A DNA stretch of 64,000 nucleotides. Source: Unio delphinus (taxonomy: Eukaryota > Mollusca > Bivalvia > Unionida > Unionidae). The notes under the pieces are model-generated. The model was not told the origin of the DNA. It worked only from the letters and a program-made list of their open reading frames with translations, and did no database searches. The position numbers were made by a program, and so were the translations under genes. The stretch covers positions 806,001 to 870,000 of the forward strand of contig JAQISU010000182.1 in NCBI GenBank assembly GCA_029339505.1, given 5' to 3'. Position 1 is the stretch's first letter. Each line of letters begins with the position of its first letter. This document shows, piece after piece, positions 25,197-38,058 of this stretch.

Positions 25197-26324
25197 TCAC
25201 GAGTCATGTACCGAAGTAAATGTCGTTCGCTGGATGGACGTGGGCAAGCTAATGGTATTTAGCTTTTTCAGGCTTGATGTCCGTTTAAAGTACATCTCAA
25301 AGAAGCGAGACCTGAATTGGTTGCTCATAGTACAGTACAGCACAAAATTAATGGCATTATTTACAAGTGCTATAAAGTCCATCATGTCGCCAAGAGGCAT
25401 GTATACTGTCTGGAAAAAACCAGACACAGTGGCGCTCAATATTATAAGAATTCCTTGGGGAAATTCAGTTACTAAAAATAAAATTATAACCACAAGTAAC
25501 ATCCGGGTGGTTTTTGATTGCCGCGTTTCTTTTTTCATGTTATTTGACGTCGTTGACAGGCGCCGTCGACGCTTGCGTCCTTTTAAATTCAGACTTATCA
25601 ATAATGAGCCACCAAACACTATTATTAACACACATGGAATAATTTTGTGAACAATCGCATATGTCAACACGTTAGCTAACACAATCGGTTTTGTTTCATT
25701 GGAGGCCAGCTTCAAATCTTTGATAAAATAAATGGTTTTGTTTGTTTCCACCATTTCCGTAAAACCTGTTTCATTTGTCATATAATTCGGTATCAGCAAT
25801 AAGGCCGATAATACGTACACAATTAAAATGATCACTTTCACCTGACGTATCCTTCTTTGTCTTGCAATCGGACCTTTCGTCGTGGAATTCAGTTGCACAA
25901 ATCTGAACACGGACAATGAAACACACAACCAGATAGAAATTGTGTGAGTCGTAGCCACGAAATTTATAAAAAAGAGCATAAACATGACCCAGTGGTACGA
26001 TGATTTTTCTGCAGACGTTTCGTTTGGAGAGTTGACACAGTAGAAATGAATAGCAAAGGGCACATACGGTAACATAGTGAGGATATCCGAAACAGCCATC
26101 CACGTGAGCAGTATGTTGGTCGGTGTCCTCATATCTCGCCGTGCTAGGACTGTAATGTTGATTATATTAGTAAATATTCCAAATATGCAGACAATTATAC
26201 TGGTGTAGCCATGGATTGAAGAGTACCAATGTCCCGCCATTTCTAAAATTGAAGTATCCGCAGTGTTCGCAGGGGTTTGTGGTTCTGTAATATTGTTTGC
26301 CATTGTAACGCTTTTCTTTAGCAT
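25197..26324 (-). CDS. Class A GPCR, myosuppressin-receptor/dmsr-1-like
   Basis: One open exon of 375 codons. Seven hydrophobic segments lie at about residues 40-62, 70-95, 113-138, 162-179, 222-245, 274-297 and 310-331. The N-terminus and extracellular loop 2 carry several N-glycosylation sequons (NNIT, NETS, NETG, NKT). The DRY position at the end of TM3 reads VFRF (139-142); TM6 carries TEFPQG (286-291); TM7 ends NNAINFVLY (322-330) in place of NPxxY and continues CTMSNQFR. The TEFPQG and N-x-AINF-x-LYCTMS pattern points to the DMSR-like peptide receptors, which bind FMRFamide-type or myosuppressin peptides at the plasma membrane and signal through G proteins. Loop 3 is very basic (KGRKRRRRL, 248-256). 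Loop 2 has no Cys, so the usual TM3-loop 2 disulfide is not evident. A second in-frame Met at codon 8 is an alternative start. The ligand is not determined by sequence. Confidence 0.93.
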   Translation of the reverse strand: MLKKSVTMANNITEPQTPANTADTSILEMAGHWYSSIHGYTSIIVCIFGIFTNIINITVLARRDMRTPTNILLTWMAVSDILTMLPYVPFAIHFYCVNSPNETSAEKSSYHWVMFMLFFINFVATTHTISIWLCVSLSVFRFVQLNSTTKGPIARQRRIRQVKVIILIVYVLSALLLIPNYMTNETGFTEMVETNKTIYFIKDLKLASNETKPIVLANVLTYAIVHKIIPCVLIIVFGGSLLISLNLKGRKRRRRLSTTSNNMKKETRQSKTTRMLLVVIILFLVTEFPQGILIILSATVSGFFQTVYMPLGDMMDFIALVNNAINFVLYCTMSNQFRSRFFEMYFKRTSSLKKLNTISLPTSIQRTTFTSVHDS

Positions 26325-26366
26325 CAGCTGAAGGACCTCTTCAATATGTTACACTTTCTGTGGTCT
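26325..26366 (-). other. Candidate 5' UTR and splice acceptor of the GPCR gene
   Basis: On the minus strand a pyrimidine tract (TTTCTTTTCTTTCAG) ends with AG at 26366-26365, about 40 nt before the first ATG. This suggests the coding exon begins in 5' UTR and that a non-coding exon lies further upstream on the minus strand. Confidence 0.5.
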
Positions 26367-26374
26367 GAAAGAAA

Positions 26375-27742
<1,368 letters not shown>

Positions 27743-27799
27743 CACACACACACATTTTATTTATTTGGTGTATAATTACACCCTAAATCAAAACAATAT

Positions 27800-28110
27800 T
27801 CATCGTTAGTATTATTTTGAATACAAAATCTGCATTTTCTTTCATTAATTGTTACAGTATTGGACTTCAATAGTATTACAAAATCTGCACTTTCCTGTAT
27901 TAATTAGCACACTACTGTCTTTCATGGTATTGGAAAATCTGCATTTTCTGCATTAATTAGCAAGCTACTGTTAAAAACTCTGCATTTCCTTGTTTTAATT
28001 AGCACGCTACTATCTTTAATAGTATTACAAAATCTGCCTTTTTTGCATTAATTAGCACGCTACTTTAATAGTATTACACAATCTGCCTTCTTTGCATTAA
28101 TTGGTATAGC
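27800..28110. repeat. Degenerate tandem repeat, about 45-55 bp unit
   Basis: Five to six copies of ATAGTATTACAAAATCTGC plus TGCATTAATTAGCACGCTAC with variable spacing. Confidence 0.85.
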
Positions 28111-28443
28111 GTTTGAGTCCATCCTCCGAGTTAATTTTTTTAATCAAAGTAATGACACTCAGTTGTGTGATTTCACAGACTCTGAATTATTACCTGTAAT
28201 TTCATTAAACCATGCATATTTTTGCAGGTGACATGTTTACAGGTATATTTATATTTAACATTTTCATACCTGTGCATATCGCTTTAATTATCATGGCACT
28301 AGCATGGGTTTTCTCTAATTAACCGAATTCAATAGTGAAAGACATTGTACAGTCATCAGATAAAATGTTTAATTTGCGTACATAATAGAAACATATTCTA
28401 CACAGCTTACACAGTTAAGTTTGATATTCTATGACTTATATGT
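28111..28443. other. Intergenic, no gene seen
   Basis: No recognisable feature. Confidence 0.4.
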
Positions 28444-28486
28444 GGTGCGCTCCGGTGGTCTAGTGGTTGGTGCGTCCGACTTCCCT
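28444..28486 (+). mobile_element. SINE family 2 head fragment
   Basis: GTGCGCTCCGGTGGTCTAGT followed by GGTTGGTGCGTCCGAC matches the tRNA-like 5' end of the copy at 16195-16508. It breaks off before the B box. Confidence 0.65.
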
Positions 28487-28556
28487 GCCCTGCTTCTCTT
28501 CACTTTGTACATTTAAGCGTTGAGACAAGCTTCAGAGTTGTCTTCTATCTGAATCA

Positions 28557-29486
28557 TCATCATCATCACCATCATCATCATCACCATCATCTGTCTCTTG
28601 ACCTAGAGTGGTCGTTGAGGCACTGTGCTGCTGAACATCTGACCAGTTCCCACCACCTGTCTCGATCATGTGCCAATGCCGGTGTCTCCGTAAAATTTTT
28701 GCTGCTCCATTATGTGATGTTGTCAGTCCACTTTTGTCTGTCTACCTCTCCTTCTGCCACTCTGGATGCTGCCATGCAGTACTGTTGTAGATAGACTGTT
28801 GACTCAGGTGACATGGCCATACCATTTCAGCTTTCTATTTTGATAGTGGTGAGGAGGTCTTCATATTGATGGTCTACTTTGTAACTGATGGTATTACGCA
28901 CTTCTTCATTTGTTATATGATCCATGTAAGAGATGCCAAGGATGGTTATGTATCATCTCATTTCATGTGCCTGGATTCTTCGTTGTAATTCGGCTGTCAG
29001 GGTACAGGCCTCACATGAATACAGAAAGATTGAGATGACTAGTGCTCTTAATAGTCTGATTTCAGTTTTCAGACAGATATTCTTGTCTCTCCAGATGGGT
29101 TTTAGCTTTGGCATTGTTTCTGCTACTCGTGACAAAATTTCTGCTCTTTATCCCTCTTCGGTGATTGTGGAATCAAGATATTTGAGCTGGCTCACTGTTT
29201 CCAGTTCCTGTCCTCTGACTTTGAGCTCGGTTGAGATTAGTTTGCCAATATTTGTCATCACATCAGCATTTTCTTCTCAGCGCTTATCGCCATGTCAAAT
29301 CTGAAAGATGTTTCATCCAGGTCCTGCATCACTGCCTGCCTGCCCATCAATGTCGTCTGCAAAGCGTAGGTTGGTGATGTTACGCCCTCCAATGCTGACT
29401 GTCTGACAGTGGTTTTACAGGGCTTCGCTCATGATGCGCTCTAAGTAGATGTTGAAAAGCGTGGGTGACAAGGAGACATCATTGAC
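28557..29486 (-). pseudogene. RTE-like non-LTR retrotransposon, 3' part of reverse transcriptase
   Basis: Minus strand, 5' to 3': LSPTLFNIYLERIMSEAL (near 29475-29415), the catalytic motif ITNLRFADDID (about 29385-29350), then RAETEI-type thumb sequence read as WRDKNICLKTEIRLLRALV and SIFLYSCEACTLTAELQRRI (29090-28990), then GISYMDHITNEEVRN, YEDLLTTIK and a C-terminal DRWWELVRCSAAQ. It ends in a (GAT)n-rich tail (28557-28595 on plus is ATC-rich), as RTE-type LINEs end in short repeats. Stops and shifts show it is dead. Its upstream side stops 7 bp from the left end of element 2. Confidence 0.85.
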
Positions 29487-29492
29487 GTAAGT

Positions 29493-30957
29493 AGTATATG
29501 AGGATACACTAGCGACAATGGGAAATCCAGTCAAAAAGGTCGTGGGAACATCTAGCGACAAGGGGAATTTAATATGGGGAAATGTAACATGGAGCGAATG
29601 GGGAATTGAACATAGCGACAAGGATTGGGTCACTTTAGTGTCATTGGGACCTTAACGTTAAAAATGGGTATATCAAAATTAGAGTTAATGGGAATTTAAC
29701 ATGGGAATGTCAATGGAGTTCTAAGGGAATTGAAAATTGGTGACTCTTTTGTGTTTATAGGGTCAAAACTATAGATAGGGTAAAATGTACGTGTAGGGAC
29801 AAAGGGCTGATAGGGACAAACATAGATATACAGAAAGAAACATATACACATTGAAACACACAGAAAAGAGGGCAGAGATGTTCTAAAGAAAGACCCATAG
29901 ATAATAAAAGTCTACGATATGAGTTCAAAACATTTATTCAAGTATATACATGGGCTCTCTGCCCTGTGCTTTAGTCTAAGCACTATCAATTTAAAACATT
30001 CAAATCTTGACATGGAACAAATATATTCACATGTTATCTATTTCTTGGATCTAGAAAAAATACTTTTAAAATTAAAGTTTATGCCTTCAAAAAAAGACCC
30101 TACTTTACATACAACGCATAAGCATTTCATATAAGAATGACACTTTTCATACAACAATTAATATCCATTTTTAAGAAAAAAGCTAAACCAAAACAAGTAA
30201 CAAACACTCAAATAGGAGAAAGTTTATGTTGCTTTCTATATCCGTCACACACATTGTTTGAATTCTGGTCAGCTATCGCTTGTGTCCCAGCGTAGATGTT
30301 TCCCAGTACGTACCCCTTTCATTCGTAAATCTGCTTGAGTCTTACGCTCGATACTTGGTGTGTGAAATGATTCATCTTTCTCGCTTGGCAGTGTTAGTCA
30401 CAATGAACTATCGGTCTTGGACGATGTCCCTTTTTATATGCTGACCAATATCGGCGTGACCGTATGGTAAAGTGAAGTGATTGGGAAGCCGCACTCTCTT
30501 CTGGTACACGATTTGATAGACTTTTTCCAAAGACTACTGACGATTCGTTGTATGGGTAAACGTACGATCTTGTGCGGTTCCTGGATGGTCACTTTAAATG
30601 TTTCATCCTGTCCAGACTTCAAGGCTTCCTTTAGCACGTCAAAGTTCACCAATCGACTGGTGCGATAATTGAGAGTCAATCCCTTCACTTTACATTCGGT
30701 GTGCATTTCTCCTTGACGGTTTCGGTATTCGTAGCCGTAATTTTTAGGACCGCCACTTGCAAAACTTAGAATCTTGTCGTCGGGATGTTCATATGTCCAG
30801 GCTCCTAAACGGTCTTCTTCGATGTCAGGGTGACGTTGACTGAGGCGATCGATGTAGATGCAACTGTCCGTGTCAAAATACAGGACGCGATCTCCTAGGA
30901 GTTCTTACACTTCGTACAATTTTAAGCGAGCATGGGCTGTCACGTAAGCCGTTTGTC
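29493..30957 (+). repeat. Left terminal inverted repeat of element 2
   Basis: Reverse-complement match to about 37508-38976, by eye above 95 percent in long stretches. The outer 0.9 kb is non-coding; the inner 0.5 kb is the C-terminal end of the polymerase gene. The match ends near 30957, where the left arm runs into an A-rich stretch. Confidence 0.9.
30437..30957 (-). pseudogene. Second copy of the DNA polymerase B C-terminus, in the left repeat
   Basis: Minus strand. Contains polymerase motif C as LYFDTDSCIYID (both Asp codons intact at 30874-30866), then DRLSQRHPDIEED, SGGPKNYGYEYRNRQGE, KVKGLTLNYRTS and a C-terminal part that shifts frame before the end. It carries a TAA (30907-30905) within V*ELLG that is also present in the right copy at 37549-37551. 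It has no upstream exonuclease or motif A/B sequence, so it can never have made a polymerase from this copy alone. Confidence 0.9.
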
Positions 30958-33900
30958 GCGATAAGAAAGAAAAAACGAATGCTTAAAAAAAGACAACGTT
31001 AAACACCATTTTGGGGTTTGTTTTTAATATAACCATTACAATAAGCCTTACACATATTTTTTTTCGTTTTCTAAAGCAAAAACACTCACACAAGTGTTAT
31101 TGTAAACTCTTACACATTTATTTAAACTACTGTCACCTAAACAAATTATACTGAATTGGGTGATCTACAGACCCCAAAATGGTGTTGAACGTTGTATTTT
31201 TAACCATTCGTTTTTTCTTTCTTTCTTACTAAAACTTACACACGTTTATTTAAAGCAAAAGCACGCACACAAATTGTACTGAAATGGGTAAAAGTAGATT
31301 AGGCGATACTTTAGCCTGGAGTGTTTGAGAGATGGGCAGACATAGCTAACATTACTGGCAAATGAATACAAAACGTAGGACACCATTTTGGGGTCTGCTA
31401 TTTTTTGCGGTATGATAAGGACAACCTTAACAAAGACCAACACACACTACATATGAAAAATGGTCATTGTTTTCATTCATTCATTCATTCATTCATTCAT
31501 TCATTCATTTTATAAAGAAGATAGTTCTATACGTATTGTCGATTCACTTCCTTAACATTTTGCTGTGGATCGAAAATTTACGAGGTGTCCTGTGTTTCGC
31601 AGCACACGATACCAACAATGTTGCAAATTTTTCACAAATCTAAGGGTACGGAAAAGAAGCAGTACCAAAACTTGCCTTGTTCTATCAACAGTCTAAACTG
31701 AGAGAAATAGGTCAAACATTGTTACAATTGTTCTGAACGCATGTTTCGCTTTCAGAATTTAGAGTTAACCACTCGCGCCATTCTTGAAAAAACCCTGTTT
31801 GTTGCCTTCTGGAAGAAGAAGAAAAAACTGTGGATCTAATGTTAGAATTGTTTTCTTGACACATTGCAGTGTGCAAAAATAGGATAAAGCTAAGGTACCT
31901 GAACTGTACAAGCTCAAGTCAACTCAAGATTTTGTTTCATACAATGATTTACTGATTGAAGCAAAAGTCGTTCTATAATTTTAGAATGTAAGTTTTGAAA
32001 ACAAATTTACATGACAGACAGAACAGTTTACGTAATTATGGTGACTAGAGCTCACAATTTTGGAGAGGTATCTTCAAAACAGGAACAGATGCCATTAGAT
32101 TTCAATAAAAATTGCTAGGACGGAGAGAGGGAGAGAATGTAATTCCTACTTTAAAAATATCACGACTCTTTTACATTTTGTATAGTATATTTTCCTAATG
32201 AAATTTCACACACATCTCACTGACATACTTATTCCTTTAGGAAAAAAATCACTATTGTAAAATATCACAAGTGTGAATTGCAGACATAGCCTACTAAAAT
32301 CATTCTTTTCAAAAACGTTTTGTGAAGTTCTCATAGAATAGTACATCCAAACATGTTTTGGTGTATTTCGCAATAAGACTGACATTTCCACGATGGTGAG
32401 ATTATTTGTGCATAAGTTTTATTGTTTGGAAAGTGACTAGTGGACAGGTACAGAAATACATGCCTTGTCTTCTCGCAGTGAGAATACTAACTGAAGCCGA
32501 TTTGAAGCGAAGGCGGTGGAAAATATCGGTTTGCCAATGAAATCACTTACAATGAGTGACGCATTGTTTGGTTCGAAATTCAAGGTAGGTAGTGTAGTGG
32601 TCAGGCGCAGAAAAAAAAACACGTCTTATCTTGTCACTGTATTAAGAACGAGTGAGGGCATATCGAAGCTAAGGGGTTAGAAAAAAGTGTAGCCAATAAA
32701 TTGCTTCTAACGACTGGCGCATTGTTTTGCCTAGGCTCATGCATTGATTTAATTGCAGCGCAGACAGACTGGAGTGTGAACTTACAATCCCTTTTGTTGC
32801 GTATTGTACCATTTCTTCATGACACATCAACCACTTAACTGCAATTATTGTTCGAGTTTTAAAACTGACGAAAAAAATATTTTCTCACTTTGACACTTTG
32901 ACATAAACACATTCGTCTAGGTAGAGAGAAATAATATAGTAGTGAGTGTTAACTTTTGTCAAACTAGTGAATTCGGGGTTTGTATAAAGTAAATAAACTA
33001 AAGTACAGTGAACCTCAAGGATGATAACCCTATATGTCTGTCTATAGATGTATGTATTTACATCAGAAGAAATGTGTTATCTAAAACACAAAGATATAAG
33101 GCAAGAATGATTAGAATGAACACAGAGTGCAAACTTTTGTAACAAAGGTATGTTTTCCTTCACGTCTGCGCATCTTTAAGCTTCAATCCTCTTGCAAAAC
33201 AAACTTGGTACGTTTTATAGAGCTTGAAATAATAAAAATATGAACAAACTTAAGCCCTTTGCTATATACATTTTCTTTTGCAGTAAAAGAATAAACAACA
33301 TATATACCGTTACAGCAATAAACAATCTTACATCTTCTATAAAAGAATAAATACATAAAAGAATAGAATTAAAGATAAACGATGACTAACCCCCAAAAAA
33401 TAAACAACCGAATTTAACAAACGGAATGACGTGTAGAAATATTTTTCACTTGGAGAAGGCATTGGATGTAATCTGACATGCACCAACACCTTGAAAAAAA
33501 TTATAATTTAATTTTGTTCCAAATTGTTTGTGTTTTTAGAGAACATACCCAAACACTAATAAAGGGTGGAACGGGGAAGATACACATAATTTTTGTTGTT
33601 GATATTTCTGAAACAATAATGTGATATTCCAACAATTCTTAGCCAGCTCTGTATGCTGGGACGGGTCAGTGGGATATCCACAAATATAGAAGTGCAGATT
33701 CTGGTCACGTTGCGAGTGTATGCGTGTTTTGGAAAATGGTAAAATTCTGACAGTAATTTTTTCTTGACACATATGAAGGGAAGTACCTGTGCAAGTGTCA
33801 AAAGCTATAGTCACATAACTTTTGTACGGCTTGCAAACATTTACACTGTAGAAAATGTGAAGTATCGCAAGTTGTTATCACAAACAGAACTGGAACATAG

Positions 33901-34300
33901 GGTCGTGACAGTTGTTGTTTATAAACCTCCGCTCAACTTTACAACTTAACTTGCTCTGACTCATGCTTTGGTCTTATGAAAGATCAACGTTGTAGGTGCA
34001 GCAACAGTAGTAAGAGCAGGAGGAGACATGGTCGCTGTTGTCAAAAAAAGGGGTAGTTCTTTTAAAAATGGGTTTATTATTTTACAAAAAATATCAAATG
34101 AAGAAAAACGTGTGTTAAATCAGGGTTGGTAGATATCGCGGTCAACAGCAAAGCAGAAGTGACAAAGAGAATGAGATATCATAGTCAAGTAGCGTTGTTT
34201 TCTAGATGGGGTACGTAGGTGTTCTAACAGCACAGTACAGTCTCTGGAGCTCTTGATGACACCAACTGTCTAGGTTTTGTTTTCCTTTTCTTGCAACCTT
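30958..34300. other. Internal non-coding part of element 2
   Basis: No recognisable gene across 3.3 kb. A local inverted repeat pairs 30966-31020 with 31167-31226 (both carry CACCATTTTGGGGT-type sequence), with a third partial copy near 31379-31400. An (ATTC)n run lies at 31470-31510. Open frames near 33536-33814 and 34844-35125 on minus have no recognised motifs. Confidence 0.55.
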
Positions 34301-34366
34301 TTTCCTTTCGTGGTAGGATTTGAATCGAAGGGTCGTCAAGATGCACGAGGTGTTTAAGACGCACTA

Positions 34367-37300
34367 TTGTCGTTTGCACAAGTCATCCAGGGCTTCCAAA
34401 CTGTTGGACTTTCACTTTTCACTTTCAAAGAAGACGATCGCTTGACAATTTCCATTCATCACGACGGTTTGAATTCCCCTGTTTGGATCGAGTTTAGCAG
34501 TCCATCAGAACTGACACCTTCCAAAATCATCGACAAGATTCAACATGTGCAACAATCCAAAGACAAGTTTCACATCGCCGACGGAAAACCAACACTGTTC
34601 ATGACCCACGTGTCTCTTCCCCAGGGGACAGGACGCAAAAAAGTATTATTGGTAGACAACCTTCGCAACACCAAACTAAGCCTCGTCCGAATTAACAATC
34701 CTCAAGACTAGTTGTGTTTAGCCCGTGCTGTCGTCGTGGGACGAACGTATGCCAACAAGAACGACACGGCAGAATGGAAAAGAGCCTGGAAAACTATTCA
34801 ACGATCGGACCGAGCCAAACAAAGAAGTGAAGCAGAACTCCTGTTACAGCAAGCGGGGATATCCGAAGACACCCCTTGCGGCATTCCAGAAATGCATAAA
34901 TTGCAAGACGTCTTGGTTCCACGTTACACCTTGAAAGTGCACCCTCAAGAAGTGCGTGGACTTCTTTTGTTTCGAGGCAACGATTTCAAATACGGAAAAT
35001 ACATTCACGTCTATCATCATGATGAATATTTTGATCCCATTACCAGCATCACTGGATTCCTGGGATACGGTTACTACTGTGAAAAATGTGACTATAGTTA
35101 TAACAATCGAGAGCACCACAAGCATTGTGGAACGAAATGTGAGTGATTTTTAGTCTCTTAACCCTGTCTGGACAAAGGACAAGTACGAGTGCATTGCCCT
35201 GTTCGTCAGCGCACATTTGTCAGTACTACCTGTTACCAACAACATTTGAAGATGCAAGGTTCACAGCAGAAAAGTGCTTGTCAACTGCTGAGATTGTGCC
35301 CTACTTGTGGACAAGGCATACGTACCAATAGTGACAAGTTTTACGTTTGTCGAGGTAAGAAATGATATCACATTTGTCGCCAAATCGTGGATTTGGAACA
35401 CGAATGCTTCATTCAAAAATACCAACCCCAACAAGAAGATTACCAGAAGAAAGGAAATTTTATCATTTTTGATTTCGAATGCATGCAAGACACCAGTATT
35501 CACATTCCTAATTTTTGCGTTTCTCACCGAGCGTGCGAAAAGTGCATCCAAGAGCCTATCTTTAATCAGTGCTCTCACTGTAGCAAGATTCTTGGAGGAC
35601 GTGAAAAAATATTTCGAGGGTCAAACACCTTGGTCGATTTTGCCCAATGGATCTTAAACCCCGTCGACGAGACGTCGAGTCAAGAAGACATCGAACGTTA
35701 CTAAGATTGTCATCGCCATGCCACGGTAATGGCTTACAATTTCTCAGGATACGATGGGCAATTTCTGCTCAGATACTATACGGAACAAAGTACCGAACGT
35801 CCTAAAGTGACTTTGAACGAAGCCAAAATCATTTACTTGCAAGTGGGACAAGTGCAGTTTAAAGATTCGATGAGTTACTTGGCCATGCCTTTGAGTCAAT
35901 CAACGTGCCGTTCTACCCCATTTGCCTGAGGCTCACTTTTACAACCCCGACAACATGCGTACCGAACAACGAGAAGTTTTCTTCGCTTGGTACCAGACTC
36001 ACGCCTCGGACCCCTTCAACTTTCAGGAAGAAATGTTAAAGTATTGTCGATCTGACGTGGACATTTTACGACGTTGTTGTGGAAAATTTCGAGGATTCTT
36101 CATGGAGTACGAAGTGATCGATCCTTTGCAAGAAGCTTGTACCATCGCCAAACCATGTTCTTTAGTGTACCGCCATCGATTCATGCCCGAAAACACCCTG
36201 GCTGTCATAAGCCCTCAAACGGCGAACTTTGTCAAACGTCAATACTCGGTCAAAGCCCTACGCTGGCTACATTATTTGTGTAACAAGGAAAACAAATGTA
36301 TAAAACACGCCCGCAACAGAGGAGGCGAAAAGACCATCGAAACGTATTCGGTGGATGACTGGGACTTAGAAAACCCTCAGATCGTGTACGAGTTTAACGG
36401 ATGCTTATTTCACGGATGTACCATGTGTTACCCTCAATGTGACACCAAAAATCAGTTTTTACAACGGAACATGAAAGACTTGTACCAGATTACTTGTCAG
36501 CGGCGTTTGAAGTTAGAACAGCAAGGATACCAAGTGGTGGAAATGTGGGAACATGAGTACGATCACCGTTTGAAAACAGAACCAGAGTTTAAATGCATTG
36601 CGGAAAGTTACAAGTTGGTGGACTCACTGAACCCCCGGGATAGTTTGTACGGAGGACGAACGAATGCCACCTGTTTGCTGTACCAGGCAGACGAAGAGAA
36701 GGGAGAATAAATCAAATACTTGGACGTGTGTTCGCTGTATCCTTACGTGTGCAAATATTGTCACTTTCCCGTAGGGCATCCACAATTGATGACAGAACAC
36801 ATTGACCTGGACCACATTCGACAGTACGAAGGATTGATCAAGTGCAAAGTCTTGCCTCTTACGGACTTGTACCATCCCGTTTTACCTCACTATTGCCAAG
36901 GGAAACTAATGTTTCTTTTGTGTCGAACTTGTGTCGAAACGTGCAACCAAGACCAACCTTGTTAGCATAGCCAGGAAGAACTCGCCTTGACAGGAACGTG
37001 GGTTAGCGTGGAATTGTTTAAAGCTTTGGACCTGGGATACTGACTGTTTGAAGTGCACGAAATTTACCACTTTCCCAAGACACAACAATACCGCAAGGGC
37101 GACGAGACACGGAAAGGTATTTTAGCAGACTACGTAGATGCCTTTTTGAAACTAAAACAAGAACCTAGCGGCTATTCTTTCTGGTGCCACACTCCCGAAG
37201 ACCAAAAGAAATTCAAAGAAAAATATAGGGAGCAGGAAGGTATCACTTTAGACCACATCGAGAAAAACAAAGGAAGGCGATCGTTTGCCTGAGTGATGTT

Positions 37301-38058
37301 AAATTGCTTGTGGGATAAAATGGCACAACAACCATCTTTACCCAAGAGGATTATTTGTCCGAACCTTCCCGCTACTTCCAGATGATTCACGACAAAACCA
37401 AATACATCAAACATGTAGACGTCATTCGCAAGGACTTGATCTTAGTCAATTACGAAAAGAAATAGACTTTGCAGAAGCCGACAAATTTGGAAATGTCATC
37501 ATTGCGACTTACGTGGCAGCCCATGCTCGCTTAAAATTGTACGAAGTATAAGAACTCCTAGGAAATCGCGTCCTGTATTTTGACACAAACAGTTGCATCT
37601 ACATCGATCGCCTCGGTTAACGTCACCCTATCATCGAAAGAGACCGTTTAGGAGCCTGGACAGATGAACATCCCGACGACAAGATTCTAAGTTTTGCATG
37701 TGGCGGTCCTAAAAATTACGGCTACGAATACCGAAACCGTCAAGGAGACATGCACACCGAATGTAAAGTGAAGGGATTGACTCTCAGTTATTGCACCTGT
37801 CGAGTGGTGAAGTTTGACGTGCTAAAAGAAGCCTTGAAGTCTGGACATGATGAAACGTGCCGTTCTTTTAAAGTGACCACCCACGAACCGCACAAGATGG
37901 TACGTTTACCCACACATCAAATCGTCAGTAGGTATTTGGAAAAAGTCTATCAAATCGTGTACCAGGAGAGAGTGCGGCTTCCCAATCACTTCACTTTACT
38001 GTACGGTCACGTCGATGTTGGTCAGCATATAAAAAGGGACATCGTTCAGGACCGATAG
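34367..38058 (+). pseudogene. Protein-primed DNA polymerase B (Polinton/adintovirus type), broken
   Basis: All landmarks of a family B, protein-primed polymerase appear in order across shifted frames. The N-terminal domain is at 34367-35146, ending in a Cys/His stretch (CEKCDYSYNNREHHKHC). A Cys-rich segment follows to about 35360. Exonuclease motif I is IIFDFEC (FDFE at 35468-35479), motif II YNFSGYDGQFLL (about 35732-35770) and motif III YCRSDVDILRR (about 36042-36075). Next is YEFNGCLFHGC, then polymerase motif A DVCSLYP (36723-36743), motif B as LNCLWDKMAQQ (about 37302-37335; the usual Gly is Asp) and motif C as FDTNS (37582-37590; second Asp changed to Asn). In-frame stops include 34709 TAG, 36708 TAA, 36963 TAG, 37041 TGA, 37290 TGA, 37549 TAA and 37618 TAA, with frameshifts near 35150-35370, 35920 and 37330-37470. 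The family replicates linear element DNA from a protein primer. The true start codon is not clear. Confidence 0.95.

Noticed and set aside
29919..30134. Frame of 71 codons also found at 38347-38550, taken as a conserved small gene
   Set aside because: It lies in the non-coding part of the element 2 inverted repeats; its conservation is that of the repeat itself.
34367..38058. Alternative genetic code explaining the many in-frame TAA/TAG/TGA codons in the polymerase
   Set aside because: All three stop codons occur, and there are also frameshifts and active-site substitutions, so ordinary decay explains it better.
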